Of a stretch of DNA of 64,000 nucleotides, positions 1 through 8,649 are shown in pieces. This DNA is from Reyranella sp. (GTDB lineage: Bacteria; Pseudomonadota; Alphaproteobacteria; Reyranellales; Reyranellaceae). A model generated the notes under the pieces. That model saw only the letters and a list, made by a program, of their open reading frames with translations, was not told where the DNA came from and searched no databases. Position numbers and translations under genes: made by a program. The stretch spans positions 124,001 through 188,000 of the forward strand of contig JAIEOV010000023.1 in assembly GCA_019750135.1 (NCBI GenBank). Direction: 5' to 3'. Positions within the stretch are counted from its first letter, which is position 1, and every line of letters starts with the position of its first letter.

Positions 1-373
<373 letters not shown>

Positions 374-377
<4 letters not shown>

Positions 378-1099
378 TCCGGCGTCCCGAGATACGCCGC
401 AATCACCTGCGGGTTCTGCGACACCTCGCCCGGCGTGCCGTCGGCGATCAGGCGACCGGACTCGAGCACCAGCACGCGATCCGACACTTCCATCACCGAG
501 GGCATGTCGTGCTCGACCAGCACGACGGTGACGCCGCTCGACCGGATACGCCGCAGCACGTCGATCATGGCCGCGGTCTCGGTCGGGTTCAGGCCGGCAC
601 ACGGTTCGTCCGCGAGCAGCAGGTCGGCGCGGGTGGCGATGGCGCGCGCCACCTCGAGATGGCGAAGCTGGCCCACGGTCAGCGCGCTCGCCGGCTCCTC
701 GGCGAGATGGGCAATGCCGGCAAGCTCGAGCGCGCCGCGCGTGATGGTGGCAACGTCGCGTGCGCCCGCCTTGCCGAACAGGGCGCCGATACGGACGTTC
801 TCGGCGACGCTGAGGTCGCGGAACGGGCGGGCGATCTGGAAGGCGCGGGCGACGCCGAGCTCGGCGATGCGGTTGGTCGCGAGCCCGGTGATCGGCTTGC
901 CCTTGAACAGGACCGTCCCGGCCGTCGGCGCGAGATAGCCCGTGACCAGGTTGAACAGCGTCGACTTGCCCGCGCCGTTGGGGCCGATGACGCTGGTGAT
1001 CGAGCCCGGCTCGACGGTGAAGGAGACGTCGGAGATCGCCAGCAGGCCACGGAAACGCTTGCTGAGCGCCTCGACGCCGAGGATGGGCGCGGCACTCAT
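374..1099 (-). CDS. livG: Branched-chain amino acid ABC transporter ATPase LivG
   Basis: A 241-residue ABC ATPase of the LivG type. Walker A GPNGAGKST is at residues 39-47, a degenerate signature LTVGQ at 140-144 and Walker B LLLADEP at 160-166. The ATG at 1099 was chosen because the protein begins MSAAPILGVEALSKRF, right at the family's usual start, and because this ATG overlaps the livM stop (ATGA, 1099-1096). The frame stays open further upstream, but only as antisense-like sequence inside livM. It works at the cytoplasmic face of the LivHM permease. It is the last gene of the livKHMG operon, and no livF follows in the same direction. Confidence 0.93.
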
Positions 1100-2070
1100 T
1101 CGGCGGGTGCCGTCGCGGCCGCGCGCCGGCGCAGTTTCCAGCTCTTCACCAGGCCCAGCACGCCGCCGGGCGCGGTGAGCACCAGCAGCACCAGCAGCAG
1201 GCCGGTCGCGAACAGGTGGAAGTCGAGCAGGCGCGCCAGCACGACCTGGGTGATGAACACCAGCATGAAGGCGCCGATGACCGGGCCGAACAGTGTGCCC
1301 ATGCCGCCGAGCAGAGAATAGACGATCAGGCTGAGGTTGGTGTCGTCGCGATAGACCGAATCGGTCGTGATGTAGCCCAGCGAATGGGCATAGATGACGC
1401 CCAGCAATCCGGTCAGCACGGCGCTCGCGACGAAGGCCATGCGCTTGTAGCGTTCGGTGGGCACGCCAAGCATGCGCGCGGTGTCCTCGTCTTCGCGGAT
1501 GCTGAGCAGCCCGGCGCCGAAGCGGCTGCGCTGGATCTGCCAAGCGATCAGCAGCACGACGACGCCCGCCGCGAGATAGAGCTCGTAGAAGAAGACAGCG
1601 GGATCCCAGGCGGCCGGCGCGACCGCCGGGAAATTGAGGCCCAGCGAGCCCTGCAGGGCGTCGATGTTGTTGTTGAGCTCGGCGCAGACATGGCAGACGC
1701 CAAGCATGGCGATGGCGAAAAAGGTCCCGCGCAGGCGCAGGATGGGATAGGCGACCACCGCCGACAGGATCGCGCAGGCAAGACCGCCCGCCAGCATGCC
1801 GATCGGCAACAGAAGGGCCGTCGGCACGCCCGTCAGGCGCTCTTCAACAAGGCCCGCAGCGAACGCGCCGACACCAATGAAGGCGGCGTGGCCGAAGCTG
1901 GCATAGCCCGCGAAGCCGCCCAGGATCGTCCAGGCGACGGCGAGCCCCGCCGAATAGAGCATCAGCTGGCCGACGCGCACGTAGAACGGCGGCAGCACCA
2001 GCGGCGCCAGCGCCAGCACGGCGGCACAGCCCAGGATGAGGGCGATGAAGGCGGCGGGTTTCTGCGTCAT
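1096..2070 (-). CDS. livM: Branched-chain amino acid ABC transporter permease LivM
   Basis: A 324-residue hydrophobic inner-membrane permease of the LivM family with many membrane segments. The internal GxG-rich loop (GGMGTLFGPVIGAF) is typical of BPD_transp_2 permeases. The start ATG at 2070 (MTQKPAAFIALILG) overlaps the livH stop by four bases, and the stop overlaps the livG start by four bases, so the three genes are translationally coupled. LivM pairs with LivH to form the transport channel. The frame is open further upstream, but that extension lies within livH and is not membrane-like, so it was rejected. Confidence 0.93.
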   Translation of the reverse strand: MTQKPAAFIALILGCAAVLALAPLVLPPFYVRVGQLMLYSAGLAVAWTILGGFAGYASFGHAAFIGVGAFAAGLVEERLTGVPTALLLPIGMLAGGLACAILSAVVAYPILRLRGTFFAIAMLGVCHVCAELNNNIDALQGSLGLNFPAVAPAAWDPAVFFYELYLAAGVVVLLIAWQIQRSRFGAGLLSIREDEDTARMLGVPTERYKRMAFVASAVLTGLLGVIYAHSLGYITTDSVYRDDTNLSLIVYSLLGGMGTLFGPVIGAFMLVFITQVVLARLLDFHLFATGLLLVLLVLTAPGGVLGLVKSWKLRRRAAATAPAE

Positions 2071-2942
2071 CGAGAAGGCGCGAAGGCGTTGCCCAGCAGG
2101 CCCTGCGGCCGCACCAGCAGCAGCAGCACGAGCAGCAGGAACATGGTGACGTTGGGGAAGGACGGGCCGATGTACTGCGCGGTCAGCGTGCTCACCATGC
2201 CGAGCAGCAGGCCGCCGATCAGCGCGCCGGCCGGGCTGCCAACGCCGCCCAGCACCACGACGACGAAGGCATTGAGCGTCCAGGTACCTTCGTCGGCCGG
2301 CGAGAACGGCAGGATGATGCCGATCACGATGCCCGAGGCGCCGGCGAAGGCCGCCGAGACGGCGAAGGTGAGCGCATAGACGTGCCGCACGTTCACGCCG
2401 CACAGCCGCGCCGCCAGGGTCTGCTGGGCGGTGGCGCGGATGACGCGGCCGAGCGACGAGTACTTCAGCAGCGCGGCAAGGCAGCACAGCATCACCAGGC
2501 TCGCAAGCAGGCAGGAGACGCGCACGGCATCGAACGAGATCGCGCCCAGCTTGAACGAGGCCAACGCGTAGCCCGGCGTGATGCTCTTCATGTCGGGCGA
2601 GAACACCCAGATCATGGTGTTCTGCAGCATCAGCGCCACGCCGAAGGTCAGCAGCATGGAGCCGAGCGGCGAGCGGTCGACGGCGCGCTGAATCAGCAGC
2701 CGCTGGTAGACGTAGCCCACGACGAACAGCACGGCCATGACCGCGGGCATGGTGAGCAGCGGATCGATCTTGAGCGTGGTCGACAGGATCAGCGCCAGGT
2801 AGGCGCCGAGCAGGACCAGGATACCGTGGCTGAGGTTGATGACGTGCAGGACGCCAAAAATCAGCGAGAAGCCGACGGCGGCGAGGGCATAAATGCCACC
2901 CAGCACCAGGCCGTCAGCCAGAGTCTGGAGGACGAGGTTCAT
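2067..2942 (-). CDS. livH: Branched-chain amino acid ABC transporter permease LivH
   Basis: A 291-residue permease that begins MNLVLQTLADGLVLGGIYAL, the standard LivH N-terminus, and contains the conserved GGxGSPAGALIGGL loop near the C-terminus. It is the second membrane subunit of the Liv importer. It begins 16 bases after the end of the receptor gene and overlaps livM by four bases. Family assignment is firm; substrate specificity cannot be read from the permease. Confidence 0.93.
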   Translation of the reverse strand: MNLVLQTLADGLVLGGIYALAAVGFSLIFGVLHVINLSHGILVLLGAYLALILSTTLKIDPLLTMPAVMAVLFVVGYVYQRLLIQRAVDRSPLGSMLLTFGVALMLQNTMIWVFSPDMKSITPGYALASFKLGAISFDAVRVSCLLASLVMLCCLAALLKYSSLGRVIRATAQQTLAARLCGVNVRHVYALTFAVSAAFAGASGIVIGIILPFSPADEGTWTLNAFVVVVLGGVGSPAGALIGGLLLGMVSTLTAQYIGPSFPNVTMFLLLVLLLLVRPQGLLGNAFAPSR

Positions 2943-2958
2943 ACGCGAAAGATCGAGC

Positions 2959-4203
2959 TCACGCCTTCTTGTCCCACGCGGGCTGCGGGTAGAGCGCCTT
3001 GGCCGAAGAGGCGGCCTCGGGGAAGACGATCTCGAGCTTGGTCTTCTGCACCTGGCCGATCATGCTGCCCATGATGATGGCATCGCCGTCGCCCTCGGGC
3101 GTGAACTTGATGCGGCTGTAGAAGGTCTCGTAGTCAGCCTTCGACAGGGCATCGCGCACCGCCTCGGGGTTGGTGCTCTTGGCCGCCTGCATGGCGAGGA
3201 TGTAGGTCTCGATGCAGGCCGCGGCGCCTGCCGTGTGATAGGCAATCGGCCGCGTGAACTTGGTCTTGTAGTATTCGACGAACTTCCTGGAATCGCCGAA
3301 GAACTTGTCCTTGTAGGGCACCGATTCGTCCCAGTAGGTCGAGCACATCAGGTACTCGGAGTACTTGCCCAGCGCCTCGCGGAACGAGGCGAGCTGCGGA
3401 CCGAGCCCCTGGAACAGGCACTTCACGTTGGTGTTGCTGGCCACCATCTGGCGGGCGATCAACAGCGAATCCTGGTCGTGCATGACACAGACCAGCAGGT
3501 CGGGGGTCTTGGCCCGCACCGAACCCAGCACGCTCGACACGTCGGTCGGCTTGGCCGGCAACTCGAACTCGTCCAGCTTCTGGAAGCCGGCGGCATCGCA
3601 CGAGAGCTTGACGCCCTGGCCGGCGGTTTTGGAGAAGGCGTCGTTGGTCCAGATCACCGAATAGGTCTGCGGCGTCGGCGTCAGCGTCTTGAACAGCGCC
3701 GCCGTCGAGGCGAACTGCCGCGTGGCGCGCGGGTACATGCCGAAGACGTACTTGAACCCCTTGGTGAAGATCGCGTCGGAACCACCGCCGGTCTGCACCA
3801 TCGGCTTCTTGGCGCGCTCGGTGATGGCGGCCGTCGGCAGCACGATGTTGGAGCCGAACGAACCCAGGAAGAAGTTGGTGCCCTCGTCGATCTGGCGCTG
3901 AATGAGAGTCGTGGCGCGCGCCGGGTCGCTGGCATCGTCGAACAGCTTCAGCTCGAGCTTGTACTTCTCTCCGGCGATCTCGACGCCGCCCAGCACGTCG
4001 TTGAAGTAGCTGACCGCCGTGATGTAGCCGTTGTTGACGTTGAGACCCGTCTCGGCCGCCGCGCCAGTGAGCGGCACGGAGCCGCCGAACACGACAGTTT
4101 TCGCCTGGGCATGAGCCGAGCGGATGGCAGGAGCTGCGAGCGTGGCGGCACCGAGGGCCGACATCACCTGACGACGAGTTGCTTTTTTGCTGTGCAGCGA
4201 CAT
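2959..4203 (-). CDS. Periplasmic amino-acid-binding receptor (LivK/Peripla_BP_6 type)
   Basis: A 414-residue periplasmic receptor that feeds the LivHMG transporter encoded just downstream. The N-terminus has a twin-arginine-like signal (KKATRRQVM, then an Ala-rich hydrophobic stretch ending SAHAQA), so the mature protein starts near residue 35. The body shows type I periplasmic-binding-protein features (VVFGGSVPLTGAAAETG; FLGSFGSNIVLP). The ATG at 4203 was preferred over one 60 bases upstream because a GGAGGGGG ribosome-binding site lies just before it and the signal peptide follows at once. The ligand is probably an amino acid, amide or aromatic acid and cannot be named. Confidence 0.88.
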   Translation of the reverse strand: MSLHSKKATRRQVMSALGAATLAAPAIRSAHAQAKTVVFGGSVPLTGAAAETGLNVNNGYITAVSYFNDVLGGVEIAGEKYKLELKLFDDASDPARATTLIQRQIDEGTNFFLGSFGSNIVLPTAAITERAKKPMVQTGGGSDAIFTKGFKYVFGMYPRATRQFASTAALFKTLTPTPQTYSVIWTNDAFSKTAGQGVKLSCDAAGFQKLDEFELPAKPTDVSSVLGSVRAKTPDLLVCVMHDQDSLLIARQMVASNTNVKCLFQGLGPQLASFREALGKYSEYLMCSTYWDESVPYKDKFFGDSRKFVEYYKTKFTRPIAYHTAGAAACIETYILAMQAAKSTNPEAVRDALSKADYETFYSRIKFTPEGDGDAIIMGSMIGQVQKTKLEIVFPEAASSAKALYPQPAWDKKA

Positions 4204-4295
4204 GCCCAATAATCCCCCTCCAACCACGCGATCGAGCTTAGGAGGCGTCGACCTGATGTTCAATGACGACCCCTGCCGATCGACTGCGATGCGGC

Positions 4296-5078
4296 TCAGC
4301 GATAGGCGCCGTCGACCGGCAAGGCGACGCCCGAAATGAAACCGGCAGAGTCTGAAAGCAAAAACTCGACCACTGCGGCGATGTCATCGCCGCTGCCGGG
4401 CTTACCGGCGGGATAGCCGCCGAGCAGCGCCGCGCGCTCCTCGGGTTGCAGCCGGTCGAAACGGTCGCGGATGCGCGTGCCCTGCTCTCCCAGGATCAGG
4501 CCCGGCATCAGCGCATTCACCGTGACGCCCCATTCCGCGAGGTCCTTGGCGAGCTGCGAGGTGAAGCCGAGCAGCGCCGCCTTGGCCGTGGCGTACGGCA
4601 GGCGGCCGGTAACGGTCGTAAGCGGGCCTTTTTCGCCATCGGCGATGATGGAGGAGAACAGCACGATGCGGCCGCGACGCTGCCGCCGCAGCAGCGGCAC
4701 GACGGCGCGCGCCGCCAGGAAGGCGCTGGTCAGGTTGAGATCGATGACGTGGCTCCAGTCCTTGAGATCGAACTCCTCGATGTCGCGCGCCCGCTTCGGC
4801 CCGGCGCCGCCCGCGATATGAACCAGGGCATAGAGACTACCGAACCGATTATCGGCACGCTTCACCGCGTCGACGACCTGGCGTTCGTCGGTCACGTCGG
4901 CGTGACAAACGTCCAACCGGTCGGCGGAAGCGGTGAACTCCGATTTCAGCGCGTCGAGCGCGCCCTGGCTGGCGTCGATCGCGAACACCGCGTGACCGCT
5001 GTCGAGCAACCGCCGCACGGTCGACTTGCCGATGCCGCCGGCGCCGCCCGTGACGATCACCGCTTTTGCTTCCACCAT
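4296..5078 (-). CDS. SDR family NAD(P)-dependent oxidoreductase
   Basis: A 260-residue short-chain dehydrogenase/reductase. The Rossmann motif TGGAGGIG is at residues 10-17, the catalytic serine lies in LFSSII, and the YxxxK pair in PYATAK. The C-terminal FISGVALPVDGAYR is typical. Such enzymes oxidise or reduce alcohols, ketones or sugars; the substrate is unknown. The start at 5078 places the Rossmann motif at the usual distance; an in-frame ATG at 5120 would add 14 residues. It is divergent from another SDR (5170-5934) and lies 92 bases upstream of the Liv receptor gene, so it could be co-transcribed with the importer. Confidence 0.85.
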   Translation of the reverse strand: MVEAKAVIVTGGAGGIGKSTVRRLLDSGHAVFAIDASQGALDALKSEFTASADRLDVCHADVTDERQVVDAVKRADNRFGSLYALVHIAGGAGPKRARDIEEFDLKDWSHVIDLNLTSAFLAARAVVPLLRRQRRGRIVLFSSIIADGEKGPLTTVTGRLPYATAKAALLGFTSQLAKDLAEWGVTVNALMPGLILGEQGTRIRDRFDRLQPEERAALLGGYPAGKPGSGDDIAAVVEFLLSDSAGFISGVALPVDGAYR

Positions 5079-5169
5079 GCGGCCCACCGATCCGTTTTTA
5101 TCCAAGTCGATTGAAGCCATACGACAGGCGGGCCTAACCTGCCAGCCGCGCGAAGCATGGAGGGGTGTC
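5079..5169. promoter_or_regulatory. Divergent intergenic region between two SDR genes
   Basis: These 91 bases separate two oppositely directed SDR genes and must carry the promoter of the rightward catabolic operon and probably that of the leftward SDR. A GGAGGGG ribosome-binding site for the rightward gene lies at about 5158-5164. No convincing -35/-10 pair was recognised. Confidence 0.4.
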
Positions 5170-5934
5170 GTGAGTGACAGGGTGGCCAACAAGATTGCGC
5201 TCGTGACCGGCGCAGCAGCCGGACTGGGTCGCGCCATCGCGCTCAGGCTGAGCGAGGAAGGCGCGTCGCTGATCCTCGCCGACATAGATGCGAGCGGACT
5301 TGGCGAAACCGAACGACAGATCAAGGCGAGCGGACGGCCGGTGATGGCCATCGCTGCCGATGTTACGGAAGAGGCACCGGTGAAGGCGCTGTTCGCCGCT
5401 ATCTTCAAGGCGCACGGCAAGCTCGACATCCTGGTGAACGATGTCGGCGGCGGCACGTCGGGCCACATCTGGGAAGCCAAGGTCGAGGAGTGGGACTTCA
5501 TCCTGCGGCTGAACCTGCGGTCGGCCTTCCTGTGCACGCGCGAAGCCGCCGCGCACATGCGCGAGCGGCGCTATGGCCGCATCATCAATCTCAGCTCCGG
5601 CGCGCGCGAAGGCACGCCATGGACGGCCTACTACGTCGGCAATTCCGCCTATTCCGCCGCCAAGGCCGGCATTCACGGCTTTACCCGAGGCGTGGCGCTG
5701 GAACTCGCCGAGTATGGCGTGACGGTGAATGCGGTAGCGCCCGGCCCGATCGAGACCGAGAAGACGGCGCCGAGCTTCCGCAAGCTCGAGCCGCTCGAAT
5801 ACGGCCCGGTGCGGGCGACGCCGCTGCGTCGCATCGGCGTGCCGGCGGACATCGCCAACGCCGTGCTTTACCTTGCCTCCGACGAGGCCAACTACATCAC
5901 CGGCACCACGCTCGCCGTCGCGGGAGGACGCTGA
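5170..5934 (+). CDS. SDR family oxidoreductase
   Basis: A 254-residue classical SDR. It has cofactor motif TGAAAGLG, NDVGGG (the NNAG-like motif), catalytic serine in INLSSGA, and YSAAK as the Tyr/Lys pair; the C-terminus YITGTTLAVAGGR is typical. The GTG start at 5170 is preceded by GGAGGGG at good spacing and gives the normal SDR N-terminus; upstream codons in the same frame lie across the divergent gene's start. It is the first gene of a five-gene + strand operon with two deacetylase-like hydrolases, a racemase-like protein and a TctC-type receptor. The substrate is unknown. Confidence 0.86.
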   Translation: MSDRVANKIALVTGAAAGLGRAIALRLSEEGASLILADIDASGLGETERQIKASGRPVMAIAADVTEEAPVKALFAAIFKAHGKLDILVNDVGGGTSGHIWEAKVEEWDFILRLNLRSAFLCTREAAAHMRERRYGRIINLSSGAREGTPWTAYYVGNSAYSAAKAGIHGFTRGVALELAEYGVTVNAVAPGPIETEKTAPSFRKLEPLEYGPVRATPLRRIGVPADIANAVLYLASDEANYITGTTLAVAGGR

Positions 5935-5935
5935 C

Positions 5936-6829
5936 ATGGACACCTCGACCGACATCGCCTCAGGACTCGACCAGGACATCGCCGCGCTGAAGGCCAGGGC
6001 TGCCGACTTCGAGGCGCGCCATCAGCTCATCGACAAGGTGACGTGGCCGCAAGGCGTGCGCATCGCCGTGAACTTCACGGCCGATTTCGACGCCATGCTG
6101 CTGCGCCGCCTGTTCAATGAGCCGCCCTCGCAGCTCGCCAAGGGCGAGTTCGGCGGCCGCGTCGGCATCTGGCGGCTGATCGAATTGTTCGACAGCCACG
6201 GGATCAAGGCCACGATCTTCACGCCCGGCCGCATCTGCGAGCTCTATCCGCGGGCAGTTAAAGCCGCGTCGGAGAGCGGCCACGAGATCGCCGACCACAT
6301 GTGGGAGCACCAGGTTCCCAAGGAACCTGAGCTCGAACGCGACCACCTGCGCAAGGCCAAGGACGCGATCGAGAAGCTGACCGGCAAGCGGCCAATGGGC
6401 ACGCGCAGCTGGCACACCCGCGACCTGCTGCTCGAAGAAGGGTTTGTCTACAACTCGCACGACACGCTCGACCACCTGCCGCACTACGTGAGCGCGCCGG
6501 ACGGGTCGAAGCCATTGCTCAACCTGCCGTTCCACTACGCCATCGACGACGCGATGTTCTTCAGCTTCGCCTGGCTCAACACCGAGAACCAGGCGCAGCG
6601 CATGATGGATCCCGACCATGTCGAGGAAATCTGGTGGGCGGCCTTCCTGCAACAGTACCAGCAGGGCGGCTACCTCAACATCTGCATGCATCCCTTCGTG
6701 TCGGGCCGGGCTTTGCGCATCGCCATGCTCGACCGGCTGATCAACCGCATGAAGGAGCTGCCGGGCGTGTGGTTCCCGACCTGCGAGCAGGTGGCACGCC
6801 ACGTGCTCGCCGCCCATCCGGCCCGCTAG
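5936..6829 (+). CDS. Polysaccharide deacetylase / PuuE-like amidohydrolase
   Basis: A 297-residue NodB-homology protein of the PuuE/HpPgdA-like subgroup. The first motif is ADFD (Asp50, Asp52) and the second, metal-binding motif is HMWEH (His121, His125), in the usual context 'SGHEIADH'. Such enzymes cleave N-acetyl or cyclic amide bonds in a metal-dependent way; members include peptidoglycan deacetylases and the metal-independent allantoinase PuuE. No signal peptide is visible, which favours a cytosolic small-molecule substrate over a cell-wall polymer. The start ATG at 5936 follows GGAGG and lies one base after the SDR stop. It is paired with a second homologue 10 bases downstream. Confidence 0.82.
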   Translation: MDTSTDIASGLDQDIAALKARAADFEARHQLIDKVTWPQGVRIAVNFTADFDAMLLRRLFNEPPSQLAKGEFGGRVGIWRLIELFDSHGIKATIFTPGRICELYPRAVKAASESGHEIADHMWEHQVPKEPELERDHLRKAKDAIEKLTGKRPMGTRSWHTRDLLLEEGFVYNSHDTLDHLPHYVSAPDGSKPLLNLPFHYAIDDAMFFSFAWLNTENQAQRMMDPDHVEEIWWAAFLQQYQQGGYLNICMHPFVSGRALRIAMLDRLINRMKELPGVWFPTCEQVARHVLAAHPAR

Positions 6830-6839
6830 GAGAGAACCC

Positions 6840-7778
6840 ATGCCCTGGAAGGAACGCTACACGATCAGCGACGAGCGCACGCTTCTCGATTCCGAGGTGC
6901 GCTGGCCCGGCGGCAAGCGCTGCTGTTTCCGCGTCGTCGTCGACCTCGCGCCGGCGAGCGGACCCGACGGCATCGCGCCGCAGGACCTCACCACGCCCGA
7001 CGCCTATTTCGGCATGCATGGCGGCCTGCGTGAGCTTTGCGGTGCCCTGAAGCGATACGGCATCAAGGCGACCTTCGCGGTGCCGGCGGTGATCGCCGAG
7101 ATCCAGGGCGACACGGTGCGCCGCCTGCGCGACGACGGCCACGAGATCGCCGCCCACGGTTTCAAGCACGAGGACGTGAGCACCCTCGGCCGCGACGAGG
7201 AGCGCGCGCGGCTGGAACGGACCACGACGATCCTGGCCAAGGTCGCGGGGGCGCGGCCGTCGGGCTGGTTCTCCCTGCCGCGCCAGAGCGACAAGTTCGC
7301 GGGCGGCGCGGTAAGCCCCAACACGATCGATCTTCTGGTCGAGGCCGGTTACGACTATTTCGGCAACGGGCTCGCGGACGATCTGCCGCACTATTGGGTG
7401 TGCGACTTCGCCAGCCGCCGCAACATCCTCACCCTGCCCTACTACTATCACTTCGACGACCAGTTCTTCCTGCTGTTCCCCAAGAAGGGCACGGGGCTGG
7501 AGAATCCCGATTCGCTCTTCCGTAACTGGAAGGCCGAGCTCGACGCGCAATACAAGCGCGGCCGGCAGTTCTCCATGGTGGTGCATCCGCATGCGATCGG
7601 CTGGCCCAACCGCCTGCACGTGCTGGAGCAGTTCCTCGACCATGCGCGCGGCCTGCCCGAGCTGTGGTACGCCACCAGCGACGAGTGCACGCGGCATTGG
7701 CTGAAGACCTTCCCCGCGGCGACGCATCTCAAGCTCGAGCCATCGATCTGGCGCGACTATCCCGGAAGCCTGAGCTGA
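6840..7778 (+). CDS. Second polysaccharide deacetylase / PuuE-like protein
   Basis: A 312-residue NodB-homology protein, related to but divergent from its upstream neighbour. The metal-binding motif is AHGFKHED (His106, His110). The first motif is weaker: VVVDLAP gives Asp35, without the second Asp of the usual DxD/DD pair nearby. No signal peptide is seen. A GGAGAG-type ribosome-binding site precedes the ATG. The paired arrangement suggests either a two-subunit enzyme or two sequential hydrolytic steps. The family is well supported; the reaction is inferred only as C-N bond hydrolysis, and metal binding may differ from that of the neighbour. Confidence 0.8.
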   Translation: MPWKERYTISDERTLLDSEVRWPGGKRCCFRVVVDLAPASGPDGIAPQDLTTPDAYFGMHGGLRELCGALKRYGIKATFAVPAVIAEIQGDTVRRLRDDGHEIAAHGFKHEDVSTLGRDEERARLERTTTILAKVAGARPSGWFSLPRQSDKFAGGAVSPNTIDLLVEAGYDYFGNGLADDLPHYWVCDFASRRNILTLPYYYHFDDQFFLLFPKKGTGLENPDSLFRNWKAELDAQYKRGRQFSMVVHPHAIGWPNRLHVLEQFLDHARGLPELWYATSDECTRHWLKTFPAATHLKLEPSIWRDYPGSLS

Positions 7779-7781
7779 ACC

Positions 7782-8633
7782 ATGAGCAAATACAGATTCC
7801 TGCTGATCAACGCCTTCAGCCTCGCGCCCGGCAACGACTTCGCCATGCGCTCCTACACCGGTCCCAAGGAGACACAGGTCTACAATTACGAGGACCTGCA
7901 GCCGTTCCTGGCCGACATCGATTGGGACCTGAATCCCGGCGCCCGCGCCACCCACGGCAACTTCCCGGTGACGACCAAGGAAGCCTTCATGTCGGTCGGC
8001 CACAACCGGCTGCCGCTGGTGCGCGAGGCCTGCGCCAGCGGCAAGTACAATGCCATCGTGCTGCTGGGCGGCGGCGATCCGGGCTACATGGAATCGCGCG
8101 AGATCGCGCGGCAGTACCGCATTCCCGTCACCAGCTCGGCGCATGCGCAGATGCACATCGCGGGGCTTCTGGGCAACAAGTTCTCGATCGTCGACATCTC
8201 CGAATCGCACAACATGCAGATGTACCACCTGGTGGTGCAGTACCGCATGACGGACCGCTGCGCCTCGATCCGCAACGTCAACTTCCCGCTGCCGACGCCC
8301 GGCCATCCCAACGATCGGCCGATCAATGTCGAGCGCGACCGCGCGCTGCAGAGCGGCACGTCGGACATGCTCGACTCAGCGGTCGCTGAATCGGTCGCGG
8401 CCATCGAAGAAGACGGCGCCGACACCATCATCCTCGGCTGCTCGGCCGCGTTCTGGATGCAGCCCTTGCTGCAGAAGCGGCTGATCGAGCTCGGTTGGGA
8501 CGTGCCGGTGCTGGAGGGTGCACGGGCGGCGGTCCAGGTGGCGAAGATGCTGGTCGATCTTGGCGTCGACGCCAGTGCCCTCGCCTTTCCCGGCGAGCGG
8601 CCGGTGAAGTGGCGGCGCAGGAAGGTATTTTAG
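7782..8633 (+). CDS. Asp/Glu/hydantoin racemase family protein
   Basis: A 283-residue member of the aspartate/glutamate/hydantoin racemase superfamily. It shows the GDPG loop at residues 98-101 and the second catalytic cysteine context TIILGCSA (Cys220). In hydantoin racemases the loop reads C-F-G-D-P-G and carries the first catalytic cysteine; here the position is glycine (Gly96). With a single cysteine it may be a decarboxylase, isomerase or lyase-like relative rather than a two-base racemase. It begins three bases after the deacetylase stop and is followed by a TctC receptor gene, consistent with uptake and conversion of one substrate class. Confidence 0.8.
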   Translation: MSKYRFLLINAFSLAPGNDFAMRSYTGPKETQVYNYEDLQPFLADIDWDLNPGARATHGNFPVTTKEAFMSVGHNRLPLVREACASGKYNAIVLLGGGDPGYMESREIARQYRIPVTSSAHAQMHIAGLLGNKFSIVDISESHNMQMYHLVVQYRMTDRCASIRNVNFPLPTPGHPNDRPINVERDRALQSGTSDMLDSAVAESVAAIEEDGADTIILGCSAAFWMQPLLQKRLIELGWDVPVLEGARAAVQVAKMLVDLGVDASALAFPGERPVKWRRRKVF

Positions 8634-8649
8634 GGTCTTGGGGGCAGAC

